Shown: positions 11,021 to 22,862 of the stretch, piece by piece
How the letters are laid out: each line of letters starts with the position of its first letter
Numbering within the stretch: the stretch's first letter is position 1
Assembly (NCBI GenBank): GCA_001465935.1
Contig: LNKV01000024.1
Span: forward strand, 186,001 to 250,000
Direction: 5' to 3'
Length of the DNA: 64,000 nt
From: Clarireedia homoeocarpa
Lineage: Eukaryota; Ascomycota; Leotiomycetes; Helotiales; Rutstroemiaceae
The notes under the pieces: generated by a model
Databases searched by the model: none
Seen by the model: only the letters and a program-made list of their open reading frames with translations
What the model was told of the DNA's origin: nothing
Program-made: the position numbers and the translations under genes

Positions 11021-12005
11021 TTAGTCGTTGTCGATGCTCCTGAGTCCTGACTCTTTGGACTCTGCATATTCAACATTAAATGACACCTTCTTATCAAGTC
11101 CTGCTTGAATCGGAAGCCATTTCTGAAACAGCGTCCTCACTCCCTGCCAGTCACCTTTCATAGTCTCCCGGTTTTCTTCGTCCACAAATTTCACGTTATT
11201 CATTCCACCAAAGTCAATGATCCATGCATCCATTCCTTCGTCAATCATAATGTTCGTTGGATTGACGTCCCCCATACAAGGTCTTGGGCATACAGCTCTC
11301 ATACCATGGCATAGACTTTCTCTTCCCATTTCTTGTGGAACTCCAGTTGGCTCCAGAAGCCTTGACTTTGCAGGGTTGCTCCTATCTTGGACAAGGCGAT
11401 CAAGGACATCACAATCCCTACAACTGTTCCTCCGTCTTGGCCCAAAACGACAATACCATATAGCTCAGGAAACCTTATCTGAGCTTTCAGGCCAATCTCC
11501 TCGATGCGAGCCATGACCTGGAGCTCACCCTCGAATTCCCTTTCGCGCCCTTCAAGCCGTGGTTTGAAGTAAATCGAAGTACCTTCGGGCATAATGATTC
11601 GGCCTTGGAGGGCATCTAGAGAGCTTGTCGAATCCCTATTCGGTGCTATACAGATTCTGGATGCCTGGAAACGAGCGATTGACTTGTAAAATCCAAGCAA
11701 CTCTTCGTCTCGTACAGGGGAGGCTGAGAATAAGGGCATGCGCACGCACCTGTCGTCTCCCACAATACGTAAATCTTGATTCTGACCGGCGTCGACGAGC
11801 TCTAGATGGTACGCGGGCGAATGAAGAAGTTTCTCAAGGCAAAGATCCTCGATCGACGTCTGTGGTGCTAGTCTCTCAACAGTCGGCAGGCAATGCAAAT
11901 AGATCAGATAGACAGGATCAGTATGACCGCGGTGTTCGCCAAATGGACATCCTTTGCACGACTCGATCTGCCGTAGGAGGATTCTGCCAAAGTGCGTTCC
12001 CTCGA
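11021..12005 (-). pseudogene. Fungal protein kinase-like (phosphotransferase fold) pseudogene
   Basis: The minus-strand reading gives a conserved fungal N-terminal region (CPFGEHRGHTDPVYLIYLHC, then VERLAPQTSIEDLCLEKLL), a kinase-like middle (YGIVVLGQDGGTVVGIVMSLI) and a catalytic-loop/metal segment (GDVNPTNIMIDE and WIIDFGG). The two halves are in different frames. A TGA (near 11300) sits where relatives would carry a sense codon before ELYAQ. One G is missing in the run of five at about 11270, which shifts the frame before GDVN. No start codon is seen after the upstream TAA. The catalytic motifs survive but not in one protein. Function of the family is unknown to me. Confidence 0.65.
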
Positions 12006-12649
12006 CTTATATGGGTTTGACCGTAACCGAGATCCGCGTAATGCCTCGCCAAACTGTCACCCGGGCGTTTGCACTTCTAGCAAAGCCTACAGGGCCCATA
12101 TCAATAAAATACTTCCGGCTCATCGTGGGACAATCTCAGATACTTGTTGAAATTCGCGATTCAGATAGCGCAGTGACGGATATGCTATATGCCCAAATAT
12201 GGGGTCTGGGGGTGCTGTCCTTAGCGCTTTCGATGTCCAGCAAAAAGGATGCTGAGGTCCAGCCGAGCTGCTGTTTCAGGACCGCCGCCCATTTATATCA
12301 TGTGATTTTATTTTTGGTGCATTTATTAAGTGAGTTGTATATATAAATCATAATATAGTTGTTTTGATAGAGTTTGATAATCTGCGGGTTTGGTGTGCAA
12401 GTCTTTTCGAACATCGCAAGCCACTACTCCACCCCTTCAGATTATGTATGCATATCGATCAGTTACGTTTTCAGTTCAAGTCTTACCAAAATCATGGCAC
12501 GCAGACAGCTCCGAGGATAAAAAAAGGCTAGCTTCAGCCACACCATGCAGTTTCGCTTACTCACGGTTGCCATGGCATTCTCTCAAAATGTGAGTATTTA
12601 CCCATGGTTGACTGTAAGATACTCATTTTACGCATCGCTAGTTTTCAAA

Positions 12650-13928
12650 ATGGTTACTGAGGAGCGAGTGCCTACCATCAATGCTATTGTAAATCGCCCT
12701 CACGATATCGAATCACATCTAGAGCAAGACAAATGTGCTGCTTTCCAGACATTCAAGCAACGATGCCTGGAAGATGGTCTGCTGGATACACCGTCTGGTC
12801 TAGGCAAGAATGATGTTAGCGACGGTATTACCGACGATTGTACCCTGCTGTAAGGCTCTTTCAATCCATATGGTGCGGCAGCGGGGTATGAGATTAAAAA
12901 TTTTAAACTAACAATGGTCAGTCGATTTCTTCGAGCACGGCAATACAATCCTGAAGAAGCGCTCAAACAATTCAGTCTCGCACGTGCTACACAGAATGCA
13001 GACCAGATATTATCAGCATATGATAACATATTGATCGAAGATTTCGAGCGTTGTCGACAGCTGGTATGTAAATACCGTACTGTTCACCGTCCTAGATCTG
13101 CTAACCATCATATGCTTAGTACCCGAGCTGGACAGGCCGTCGAGATAAGAACGGTCTTCCAGTATATTGTTTCGATGTATCAAGTCTTGATGCCAAGTTT
13201 CTAGCAGCGTACAAGAACACCCAGTTGTCGAAAAAAAGTGACTCAGTAATTCCAGGGGCTTCTCGGTCAGATTTGATGCCGGTTCTTGTCTACCACGAGA
13301 ATAAGACTCGTTTTGTACTACCGCTATGCTCGGCGGTTCGACAGAAGACGGATGGAGGTTTTCCAGTAACTAACTGTCTGTATCTTGTTGATATTTCTGG
13401 GCTCAGCTTGAAACAAGCTTGGGATATCCGAGAATATGTTCAGGATACCAGTGGTATATTGGCAAACAATTATCCTGAGGTGATTGACAAGGTATTTGTA
13501 AGTATACTAGCTCCATTTTTCGCTCAAGCTAGCACGTTGCTCACATCCAAAAACAGGTAATTGGTGCTCCCTTCTACTTCTCAAAAATTTGGGCGTTTAT
13601 AAAAGGTTGGATTGAACCGAACACAGCCTCAAAACTGGTGTTTCTCTCTGAAAAGGAGGTTCTACCCACGCTATCTGACCGGATAGATATGGAAAATGTT
13701 CCTAAGATGTTTGGAGGGAAGTTGGACTTCAAGCCAGGAATGTTGCCTGACCTAGATATCGAGATCAAGAAGTCACTAAGTTGGACAACGGCCTTAGAGG
13801 AACTGCCACCAGGACCTGTTAAGTGGACGCTGAATGAAGTGGGAAAGGCTGTTGGTGTAGCTGTAGGGTCAGTGAAAGAGGGGACTAGACGATGGGAATC
13901 ACTAGCGGCGCTTGAGTTGGGTTCATGA
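12650..13928 (+). CDS. CRAL-TRIO (Sec14-like) lipid-binding protein
   Basis: Exons 12650-12849, 12922-13063, 13120-13497 and 13557-13928 give 363 codons plus stop, all introns GT-AG. The CRAL-TRIO N-terminal helix motif crosses intron 1 (CTLLRFLRARQYNPEEALKQ). The lipid-binding domain follows with YPSWTGRRDKNGLPVYCFD, LYLVDISGLSLKQAW, NYPEVIDKVFVIGAPFYFS and IPKMFGG-like NVPKMFGGKLDF. Sec14-like proteins bind and exchange phosphatidylinositol or phosphatidylcholine between membranes in the cytosol. I chose ATG 12650 for its AAAATGG context. An in-frame ATG at 12545 exists, and a GTGAGT...CGCTAG pair at about 12591-12640 may be a 5'-UTR intron. No disruption is seen. Confidence 0.88.
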
Positions 13929-14049
13929 AAGTTTTATGCCCCTTTGCATTTTATTTTTAGTCATATTTATTTCCGGATTGCTGTTAGATAGAGATCACCA
14001 ATGAGGCTAAGGTTCAATATCAAATGAGCAAGGAGCTATGGCCAAAATA

Positions 14050-14331
14050 TTCAATCACTTCCGTATTGTATGTGTCAACCTGCTGTACCACTCAAGCACC
14101 CGCAACACTTGTCCCTTCGGCAAAGCCACCACAGAAAAGAGCTCAGAAACATTCAGATTTATCGCAGATGACTTGCCGATGCGCGATGAATTCATAGCTG
14201 GATTTTGTGTCTTTAGTCGCGCCGGAATAAACGGTCACAATGATAAGCTTATCATCTGTCATTTTCTTGCCCGGAGGCCAATGATACAGAGGTTTTGACG
14301 CATTATTGCCTGCACTGGCCTCGGTTGACAT
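14050..14331 (-). pseudogene. BTB/POZ domain N-terminal fragment
   Basis: The minus-strand frame from 14331 reads KKMTDDKLIIVTVYSG, TKSSYEFIAHRQVICDKSECF and then stops. The next bases still read BTB-like in another frame (ALFCGGFAEGTSV). This is the start of a fungal BTB protein without its later half. It looks like a decayed fragment. Confidence 0.55.
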
Positions 14332-14989
14332 TTTAGCTAATGTATATATGGAACTGCGGAGGAAATTCTAATTAATATTGGCATCAACAGAATCCGAAAT
14401 CTCAATTGAGGTTCACTTGATGGGTTCTAAAAGTATGCACTAGCAAGTCTGCTACGATTCTTGAGTACTAGGTTGATTTGAGAGGAGGCTCCTGTTCTTT
14501 GGATCCTCTAATTGGCTAAAATGATAGTTTATATAACTTTGAACTGGAAATTGTACAGTAAGAAGATAGATCTCAGGCAAAGAATGAAAAATAGGAAAGC
14601 CAGGGTAGAATATGGGAGATAAGAATCGGGGAGCTATTGAAACAACAAAAAACGGAGCCAGAACAGCGAAGAAAGTTGGGCTTGAATCGCGTTGTTCGTT
14701 GCCCAAAACCAAGGGGAAAATATCCTGGTTGCTACACTGTCTAATCGAATGACGAGCCGGAGCTCCAGCCATATCACGCGAGCATGAAAAACAATCTTGC
14801 GAAGGCAGGCTTAAAAACTCGTGGCTTTCTTGGCCTCTTTCGTTCCTAGAATAACTACATTGATTGTTCCTCGTGGCATGCTGTCCACTCCCTAATACAT
14901 ATGCACGAATTCTATCAACGTCTAATGCTTAAACTTTTCTTGGTTCAGATGGGATCCTACTATCTCTGAGCCTTACCGACGCTTACTCT
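14332..14989. other. Intergenic interval
   Basis: Between the BTB fragment and the AKR gene stop. The minus-strand open frame at 14452-14772 has no recognisable motif. No gene supported. Confidence 0.4.
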
Positions 14990-16118
14990 TCAATGGAAGT
15001 AATTCAAGACAACTCCCTTCGTCGTGGCCCACGCCTTATCAAAAGCTTGCACCACATCCTCCGGCAACGGACCTTTCTCCAAATCCTCCAAGTTCTCCCT
15101 CAAATGTTTCTCACTACTTGCTCCAATAATTATCTTATCGCCTAGCTCTTCCTTCAGCATGGAATGATGCGTCATCCACCTCAACGCGCACTCCGACTCC
15201 CTCAAACCATGTTTGCCCGTAGCTTCACGAATGATATCCAGCGCATCAAACATAGTGTCGTTGAAGTATCGTAAACGATACATCTGACCTTGATAAGTAG
15301 ATTTGTCGAACCGCGATGTGGCTTCGACTTCTTGCTCGACAGATTCGCGGTGGTAGCGTGAAGTCAGATATCCACCGGCAATTGGGTTGAAGGCGTAGAA
15401 GCCCATATTGTAGTGGCGGAGACAGGGGAAGAGCTCACTTTCTACACTTCGGTGAATGGCGTTGTATATACCTTGGTAGACGCATGGTCGGATCCACTGA
15501 TGTTGATTAGTCTTTAAGCCCACATGTTAAGGGATGCTCAACTCACTCCATTCTTGATACATATTTCCTGGATATAAGCTACTTCCCAAGCCATATAGTT
15601 ACTTATACCCAATTTGTCGAACTTTCCCTCCTTGTGCAAAACATCACACATGGCAAAAGTCTCCTCATAAGGTGTGGCACGATCCGGTCCATGTAAGTAG
15701 AACATATCGACCTTGTCGACCTTCAAAGCTTGCAAACTCAGGTCCAAATGCTTCCTAAGATCGTCTGCGCTATGAGTGATCTTAACTCCGGTCATAGAAT
15801 TGGGGTAAAGCTTCGTGTCCATAACAACCCCGCGTTCGGTGTATGAAGGTTGGAGTTGGCCGAGGTATTCCTCCGAGGAACCACTGCCGTATACTCGGGC
15901 CGTGTCTATCTCATTGTGGCCGTGGCTTAAGAAGATGTCGACCATTTTGGACGCATCGCTAATGTCGTGGACTCGGGTGTGCTCAACGCCTGTGGAATAT
16001 TAATCACATGACCAACCTCCATGTAATAAGGTAGTAGGTGATGCATACCAGGCCGCCCAAAGGTCATCGCCCCGAACACGATTGGAACCTTCGTTTTTGG
16101 TTTCGTTCCTGTAGCCAT
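14990..16118 (-). CDS. Aldo-keto reductase, AKR7 (aflatoxin aldehyde reductase-like) type
   Basis: Exons 16118-16049, 15989-15547 and 15496-14990 give 339 codons plus stop, phases closing, both introns GT-AG. The start reads VPIVFGAMTFGRPG. The AKR active-site residues are visible: Asp and Tyr in NEIDTARVYGSG, Lys in MDTKLYPNS, His in DMFYLHGPDR. The Y-F-N-P-L/I motif appears as GFYAFNPIAGGYLTSRY. These enzymes reduce aldehydes and some ketones with NADPH in the cytosol. Physiological substrate cannot be read from sequence. The gene lies on the same strand as the Zn2Cys6 factor upstream, separated by about 680 bp. Confidence 0.92.
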
Positions 16119-16799
16119 TATGAAGAGTTTTAGGGGGTGGAACTGGTGAAAGTAGTGTTGATGGTGATGTTATCTGATTTGAACAAGATGAGACTGAGAG
16201 AACCGAGGTAGAAAAAGATAATGATCATTGCCCCCCATCAAACGATCTGTTTCTTTAAGGTATATATATTCACTCTCCATCACAACTCTACCCAGGCGTT
16301 AGCGGAGTTTAGCGGAAATAAGTATCCAAGGTGGGGTGACGTCGGCCGAACGCTAAGCTACATTCAGTATGTAACTCGAGAAATAGTTTCCCTTATTTGC
16401 TTCCCTAATCATGCCTGCTGCTGACAGTGGTAATACGGATTTTGCACGTCCGATAAATCCTATGTTATATATGGTCGGTTGAGTTCCCTCGAAGATTTGC
16501 GGTGGATGCAATGTGATAGGTCCGACAATATGTTGAATTGACGTTGAAAAAGCATGCGACAACGACAATCTCGGGCAAGCACTGCATTTAGTGTCGCTAT
16601 GTTGAGCGAGATTGTATTGCGGCCAATGGTAATCTTTGTCGATGGTCCGCTGGCGTGTAAATTCTTTCCAGGCGAGGTGAGTCAGTTGAGGGATTTATCG
16701 CACTCCAAGCCCTTCTAATGAGTTACAACGAGGCCTTACTCAGCACCAGCTGGATAATGATCGTCATCCCTGCAAAGAAAACTTCAGGAGTCCTCGGTA
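16119..16799. other. Intergenic region between AKR7 start and TF stop
   Basis: Contains the presumed AKR promoter on the minus strand. No other gene-like signal is seen. Confidence 0.4.
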
Positions 16800-18173
16800 T
16801 TATTTCGCGATGATTGCTCGTGGATAGTCAAGGCAGTCCTCCCACCGTGGACCGAGATAGTCGCTAATCATACCGAATATATATTTGCCAGAGTCGCCAA
16901 CCTGCCACATGGCTCTTCCATAATGCAGCAGCAATGCATAATAACTGAGCACAATCAATGCCTCAGGTCGCTTAGTAGCCAGCAGGCGTGTGAATTCCGG
17001 CGGCGCTAGAAATGTCCATGAAAAGATCATTTGGTATCGATTTCCCGGCTCTTCATTCTCTGTCAAAATCGCATCAAAGCCGACTTGTAGATAGTTGATT
17101 GCCAAACGACAAGCGTCTTTCTGATCCGCGGTCAGATCGGTTGTACTTTCTATAATTTTTGCAGCCTCCTGACAGTGGCTACCCATTGGCGTCCGTGAAG
17201 TGAACGCGGAACTCAAGGATAGAACAGGCTGCAGCTCAGTCTCCATTAGGAGCGGCCATGTCGTGTGGGCAATGGTATAGATGCCTCTCTGCACTTCTGC
17301 AGACTGTACATGGTGGGATATAAAGTCATCAAGTACAGAAGTGTCACTTTCGGCGAGCAAGTCGGCGAGGAGATGATGCCCAAGTATCACAGAGAAGAGT
17401 AATATAGGAACGCAGTTAGACTGGTCGACATCGGTACAAGCTACATTGAACATGGACAATGCTCGAGTTTGCAGAGAAACTGCTTGGCGCAGATATAAAG
17501 AATAGCGATCCGGGTGGAGAAATGCTAGGTGGCGTGCGGAGAAGGCGAGCATTTGATGCAGAAGATATGGAAATTTGAGTGCGATCTGGAGACCGTGGGA
17601 GATTTCCGATGAATAATCTCCCATGGTATGACTTAGATTGAGTATCTCTTTGTCAAGCATCAAATGCATTACTAGCTCGATATGCTCAGGATTGACAGCT
17701 GTTCCTATGGTCGGGCTGTCTACATCCGAGGATCCACGGTTTGGTGGTGGCTGAAAGTTGGATGAAGCGTCCAGGGTCACTGGAGAGGTCCTCGAATCAA
17801 TAATCATACTCTGGCTAGAAGCCTCATCTGAGCTGCTAGAACCGTGTTGGGAGGATGCAGTCAAGCTAAAGATGTATTTGGATGGGACTGTTGAGGCGAA
17901 ATTGCAGTCTCTTCCGGACATTGTGCATTGGATGCACACCGGTTGGACTTCATCGCACTAGTAATTCGGGACCCTAGAAGTTAGTAACGATCATAGTTCT
18001 TTCTTAAGAATATCCGTTACCTTGACATGGCGCTGTTTACTATAAATTGGAGGTTAACAAAGCGATTAAGAAAACACTAACCCGCAGGGGAGAAAACTGC
18101 CTATGGGCCAACCAGGTGCTGCTTACCACTGGGTACAACCTCCTCGCGATTTCTTATGGCGGCGTCGAAGCAT
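16800..18173 (-). CDS. Zn(II)2Cys6 transcription factor, Upc2-like
   Basis: Exons 18173-18127, a 19-nt microexon 18039-18021, and 17957-16800 give 407 codons plus stop. Joined, they create an intact zinc cluster with all six cysteines: GGCTQCKQRHVKCDEV, then CIQC and GRDC. It is preceded by the basic RRRHKKSRGG stretch. The remainder has the helical layout of the fungal sterol-uptake-control-like family (LLHQMLAFSARHLAFLHPDR, LQTRALSMFN, CVPILLFSVILGHHLLADLL). Such proteins bind DNA in the nucleus; Upc2 itself senses ergosterol and activates sterol genes. The gene is divergent from the RTA1 gene, whose start is 573 bp away. Without the microexon the zinc cluster seems absent, so automated models may miss it. 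Confidence 0.82.
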
Positions 18174-18745
18174 ATTCTTCAAGAATAAAAGCCCAAACTT
18201 TTTACGTGGCGGAATGTATGAATAGACTGATCGGGCGTGGTAGATAGCGATGTCGAATGAACTTAGAGCAATGTCTCCAAATGAAATAAAACAGCTGTGG
18301 CACAGCTTGAGGGGTGCTACTAAAATCTGACCCTGGAGCTCTTTGGCCTTGCTTAGGTAATACGCGTGTACTGGGATGTTCGGTTGCTTCCGATCCCAGT
18401 TTAATGAAGCTTGGACTTCAACTGCGAGGTTTGATTGGTGAGGGGCATCTATCTAGCGATGCCTATGTTGCAGCGATACAATGATCGTTGGCAACGGGGT
18501 TATGGGAAACGAAGTCAATGGGATATGGGAACCCATATCGACCTGTATAAGAGAGTGAGTTTTCGCTCATGTAGGACTCATCCACCAGCTCATTTTTGCG
18601 GCCATTTCTACGTCTGTCTGTAGATCCCTTACTATCCACTCACTTACCGAAACTTTTGATCTCGCTGCAGTACAAAGGTTTTATTGAAGAACTCTCGACG
18701 ATTCAAGATTGCTTATTTTAGTTCTCATTTGAGCAGTTGGAAGAT
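18174..18745. promoter_or_regulatory. Divergent intergenic region shared by TF and RTA1 genes
   Basis: A 572-bp stretch separates the two divergently transcribed start codons and must hold both promoters. I did not find an unambiguous sterol response element or other named site by eye. Confidence 0.45.
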
Positions 18746-21700
18746 ATGGAAAGCGGGAAACCAGGTATCACTGACCATGACCTACCTAATTGCATCGCAA
18801 CTAACATGGTGCATAAGTTCCAGGGAGTCTTTATGTGTACGCACCGAGCAAAGTAGCTCCCATCTTCTTCATTATCGCGTATGGGACTTCAGCAGTTGGC
18901 CATGTCTGGCAATGTTAGTAAGTGCCCCGCGGATCTTACTACAATATCATCATCAAACCTCTTGGTGCTAACCAAACCAGTCGATATAAGTCCATAAAGC
19001 TAATCGGACTTCACCCACTCTGCGCAGTGATGTTCACCGTCGGGTATGCCCTACGAGAATACGGAGCTTTTAACTATCTGTACAGCATCCCGAATCTGAT
19101 CGTTTACATCTTGAGCCAAGTCTTCATATATGTCTGTCCGTAAGTAATTTACTCATTCGCCGGATATACCCTCCATCATACGGAAGTTTGATTCAGACTC
19201 GATGAGAATGCCCCATAATCTCACTTCTAGGCTATCCTTATAGAGTAATTATCACTGTAATTAGATTAATTGAGTATAAAACCCCCTGTAGTTGCATTAA
19301 AGCCCCCCTGAAAAGAGTGGATTAATCCATTGTGGGTATGATATTCGCTGGTATCTTACTCGGTTAGGGTTAGGTTTCTTACTTCATCTAAAATAGTCAT
19401 TTTCCCACCTAAAATCGTACTTTTTAGATGATAAAGTGAACAAAAATTATGATATCAGTAACAGTCGAAGATGAAATCGATGATTTTGATACTTTTGATG
19501 CTTTTGATGATTTATCTGATCATTCCTCCTTATGGGAGGAGGAATCAGTTGATCAACCAGAGGTTGAATGCCCTGAAGAAGAAGATCTAAGTCCTCCTTC
19601 ATCACCCTCACTGCCGCCAACATCACTGCCGCCAACATCACTGCCGCCAATATCTCAACCTATATCTCAACCGGTATCACTTAAATCGAAGGCTCATAGT
19701 ATTGGTGCTAGAATACAAGCTGTCACTTTACTAGATCGAGGTGTTGATGTTAAAGAGATCAAGGAGGATACTGGTATTTCTGTCTCTCAGATCTATAAAC
19801 TCCGGGCAAAAGCAGTAGAGAGGGGGTATGATAAAAAGGTCTCCAGGGTAGTAGAAGTACACTATGTTGAGGATACTTCTCGGAAAGGAGTTAATATCAC
19901 TGATCCTGCAGTTGTTGAGCAGGTAATCAAGATGGTAATATATAATGCTGATTCGAGAACTTGGTCAACTCGACGAATTAAGGAGGAAATGAAAATCTGG
20001 CATGGTGTCGATATCGGGGCTGCTACTATATGGAGGATATTGAACAAAGCTGGCTATACCTCTTGCAAGCAAACAGTCAAACCAGGCTTAAATATGACTA
20101 ATAAGCAACGGCGACTACAATGGTGCTTCGACTATGCCGATTGGACTTTAGAAGATTGGAAGAATGTTATATGGACCGACGAAACTAGTGTTCAAGAAGG
20201 AGCATGTAGAGGTGGTATACGGGTTTGGAGGACTAAGGATGAAGTATTCCATCGAGATTGCATTCGGCATAGGTGGAAAGGGTTCTCGCAATTCATGTGG
20301 TGGTCTTGCTTCTTATATGATAAAAAAGGTCCTTATCATATATGGGAACCAGAGACAGCAAAAGAGAAAGCGGCTAGTAAAAGAGATCTTGCTGCTTGGA
20401 ATGCTGCATGTTACGAGAGTGATAAAGCGGAATGGGAACTAATCTCAGGTATGGAGCGGTTGGGTGCTACAAGAACTCGACCTGGACGTCGACCTCAATT
20501 CAACTATACTAAGGAGACTGGGGTATATGTACGAGCTGCGAGTGAGCGGGGAGGTATTGACTGGTATAGGTATCAAAAGTATATTATGATACCTAAGCTG
20601 ATTCTATTCGCACAAGAGTGTGCACAAAGTCGTCCTGGAATACTGGTTCAAGAGGATAATGCCCCAGCACATGCTTCACAGTATCAAGTTGAGGTCTATG
20701 CCTTATATGAGATCTCACGCTTGCTCTGGCCACCGAACTCTCCTGACCTTAATATGATTGAGCCTTGCTGGTGGTATATGAAGAGAGAAACTACTAAGAA
20801 TGGACCACTTAAAGGAAAGGAAGCACATCGGGCAGCATAGGTTAAGTGTTGGAAGGAGATGCCCCAAACTATGATCCAAGCATGGATTGAACGAATTGTA
20901 GTTTATATACAAGATGTAATTAGATTAGAAGGTGGCAATGAGTATAAGGAAGGTAGAAATAAAGGGAAACCGAAACGGAGGGTATATTGATCACTAGATC
21001 GAGGTGGTTGACTACCCCTCCTACCCCTCCGTCAACCTCAATATTACCGCATTGGGCAAAAGAAGGCCCAAGTTCCGTTCTGAAATGGGTTTAGTGAGCT
21101 TACAGGCCTTAAATTACCCTTACAGGGCCTAAATTAGTCCTTCAGGGCATTCTCATCGAGTCTGAATCAAACTTCCGTACAGAGTCGACTAACTCTTCCT
21201 CTCATGCAGACCTCTCCTTGAGCTCGCAAACTACAAAATCCTTGGTCGTCTCTTCTACTACATACCATACCTTGCTCCACTGCCGCCAGGTAGGGTGATG
21301 TCTATATTTGGCGGTCTGATGATAATTGTCGAGGCGTTAAATTCGCTAGGTGTAAGCTTGGCATCCAATCCATCATCATCTCATACCCAGCAGCAGTTGG
21401 GTAGTCGGATGACTCTGGCAGCACTTGCAATCCAAATTGTTGTTATCATCATCTTCATCTTCCTCGCCTTTTCCTTTCACAGACGCTGCACCCAATCAAA
21501 AGCACACGCCAAAGCCATATCAACCACTATATCTATATTGTACACCAGCATGGCCCTGATATTCATACGCTGTATCTACCGTCTGGTCGAACACTTGGAC
21601 AACACGACAGTCAATCTCGAAGATTTATCGTCCTTGATGGATCTCAGTCCTATTCTGCGATACGAATGGTTCTTCTATATATTTGAAGCAACGCTCATGC

Positions 21701-21939
21701 TTATGAACTCTACGATATGGAATATATGGCATCCTGGCCGCTACCTGCCGTGGAACGACCGCGTGTATTTGGCTCGCGATGGTGTGACTGAGGTGGAAAT
21801 GGTAGAACAGGTGGATGAGCGCTCTGCACTGGCGAAGGCTGGATCGGTGTTGACGTTTGGTGTCTTGTTCCAAAGAAACAGGGGAAACCAAACGATGGAG
21901 GAGCTGGGGGATTACCCGGCCTGCGACCCCGAAACTTAA
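18746..21939 (+). CDS. RTA1-family membrane protein with a transposon in intron 3
   Basis: Exons 18746-18764, 18824-18917, 18981-19139 and 21210-21939 give 333 codons plus stop, phases closing. The short first exon encodes MESGKP and joins GSLYVYAPSKVAPIFF. Then come WQCYRYKS, FTVGYALREYGAFNY, PPLLELANYKILGRLFYY, PYLAPLPPGRV and FIFEATLMLMNSTIWNIWHPGRYL. These are RTA1 signatures: a seven-TM family of lipid-translocating exporters or resistance proteins in the plasma membrane or ER. Intron 3 (19140-21209) contains a complete Tc1-type element; without it and one TA the intron would be 71 nt. Donor GTAAGT, branch GACTAAC and acceptor GCAG are untouched, so the gene may still be spliced. Confidence 0.88.
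19181..21177 (+). mobile_element. Tc1/mariner element (1,997 bp) in an RTA1 intron
   Basis: Starts CGGAAGTTTGATTCAGACTC and ends with the exact inverse. TIRs are perfect over 33 bp. TA flanks both ends (19179-19180 and 21178-21179). The element contains one transposase reading frame on the plus strand. Perfect TIRs suggest a recent insertion. Confidence 0.95.
19449..20990 (+). pseudogene. Tc1-type DD34E transposase with one in-frame TAG
   Basis: The frame encodes an N-terminal acidic region with a short Pro/Ser repeat (SLPPT units), a helix-turn-helix (IQAVTLLDRGVDVKEIKED), and a DDE domain: Asp about residue 244 in WTDET, Asp about 403 in QEDNAPAHAS, Glu about 438 in DLNMIEPCW, with 34 residues between the last two. 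A TAG at 20838-20840 interrupts the frame after HRAA. Open coding then continues about 49 codons (VKCWKEMPQTMIQAWIERI) to the TGA at 20988. The catalytic triad lies before the TAG, so a product of 463 residues could form, but the C-terminal tail is lost. The D-to-D spacing (158 residues) is long for Tc1. Confidence 0.85.
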
Positions 21940-22862
21940 TTTGTATATAAAGATTTGCTAAAGCTAGTCGTTTCACGTGAAGCGAGAGTAGACGTACTCA
22001 GCCTATCAGTTCACTGATGAACACGATAACTTAGATTGTACCAAAATTGAACAAATCTTCGTCAATCTTAGCATCACCATGTTGCCATGCCAGCCCACTC
22101 GCTAACATTCGGTCGAACGTTTTCTTACCTGCCATCACACTTCCCTAAAGATTCCATCTCATCTCATTTCCAAGCTAGCTCGCACGATACTTACACAGCC
22201 CAGCGCAACAACTTCGGACCGACGCCAAGCTCAAAAGGAGTCTTGATTTCACTGCGACAAGCACTTGACGTTGCAGATATATTAAGTCACTCAAACCTAG
22301 ATTTCCACGGGAAGCATGAAGTCACAGGAAGCGGTAAGATCATGGATGACTCTGGATGATTGTGGAGGAGGTCATGTGGTGCATGAAAATGCGGATATGT
22401 AATTGGGGAAGGGGAGGTGCGGGAATGTCTTGGCGCGGTTTTGGCCCCGCTGCTAGTGTCGGTAGATAGGTATTGATTGCCCCCCCGCATTCGGTGTGGG
22501 GTTGTGCTTTTTGGGAAGTTTTGTGAGAATGATTTGGAATACAGTCTGGGGATTTGCAAGCGTACGCTGGTCGATCATCAACTATGATAGTTTCCAAATT
22601 TTCGAGTTGCTGCCGGTGTGGGCGAGCCTGGAGACATGTGAGACAGGCCCACTTCTTGTTATTTTCATTTCCAGTAATCATCTCGCCATCTTCTATAAAA
22701 TAATTCATTGATATAGCTGGTTAATTATTTGCACCAGTCTGCTTCGTACACCAAATCTCATTTCTTTGCGCCAAGTAGGTCCCTTCCTACCGACACATAT
22801 CGAAAGAAATAGTTTACATTATCCCCCCCTATAACTATTATGCATAAGCCATCCTAACATAA
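21940..22862. other. Interval between convergent RTA1 and MARVEL-like genes
   Basis: The two flanking genes converge here. A minus-strand frame at 22340-22708 is listed separately. Otherwise no gene is supported. Confidence 0.4.
22340..22708 (-). CDS. Hypothetical small cysteine-containing protein
   Basis: An unbroken 122-codon frame. It has a CxxC (ACLTCLQ) and a later CKSPDC pair, which might bind a metal, then a proline/histidine-rich tail. I recognise no family. Two overlapping frames on the same strand are also open, so this may be chance. Confidence 0.25.
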   Translation of the reverse strand: MNYFIEDGEMITGNENNKKWACLTCLQARPHRQQLENLETIIVDDRPAYACKSPDCIPNHSHKTSQKAQPHTECGGAINTYLPTLAAGPKPRQDIPAPPLPQLHIRIFMHHMTSSTIIQSHP

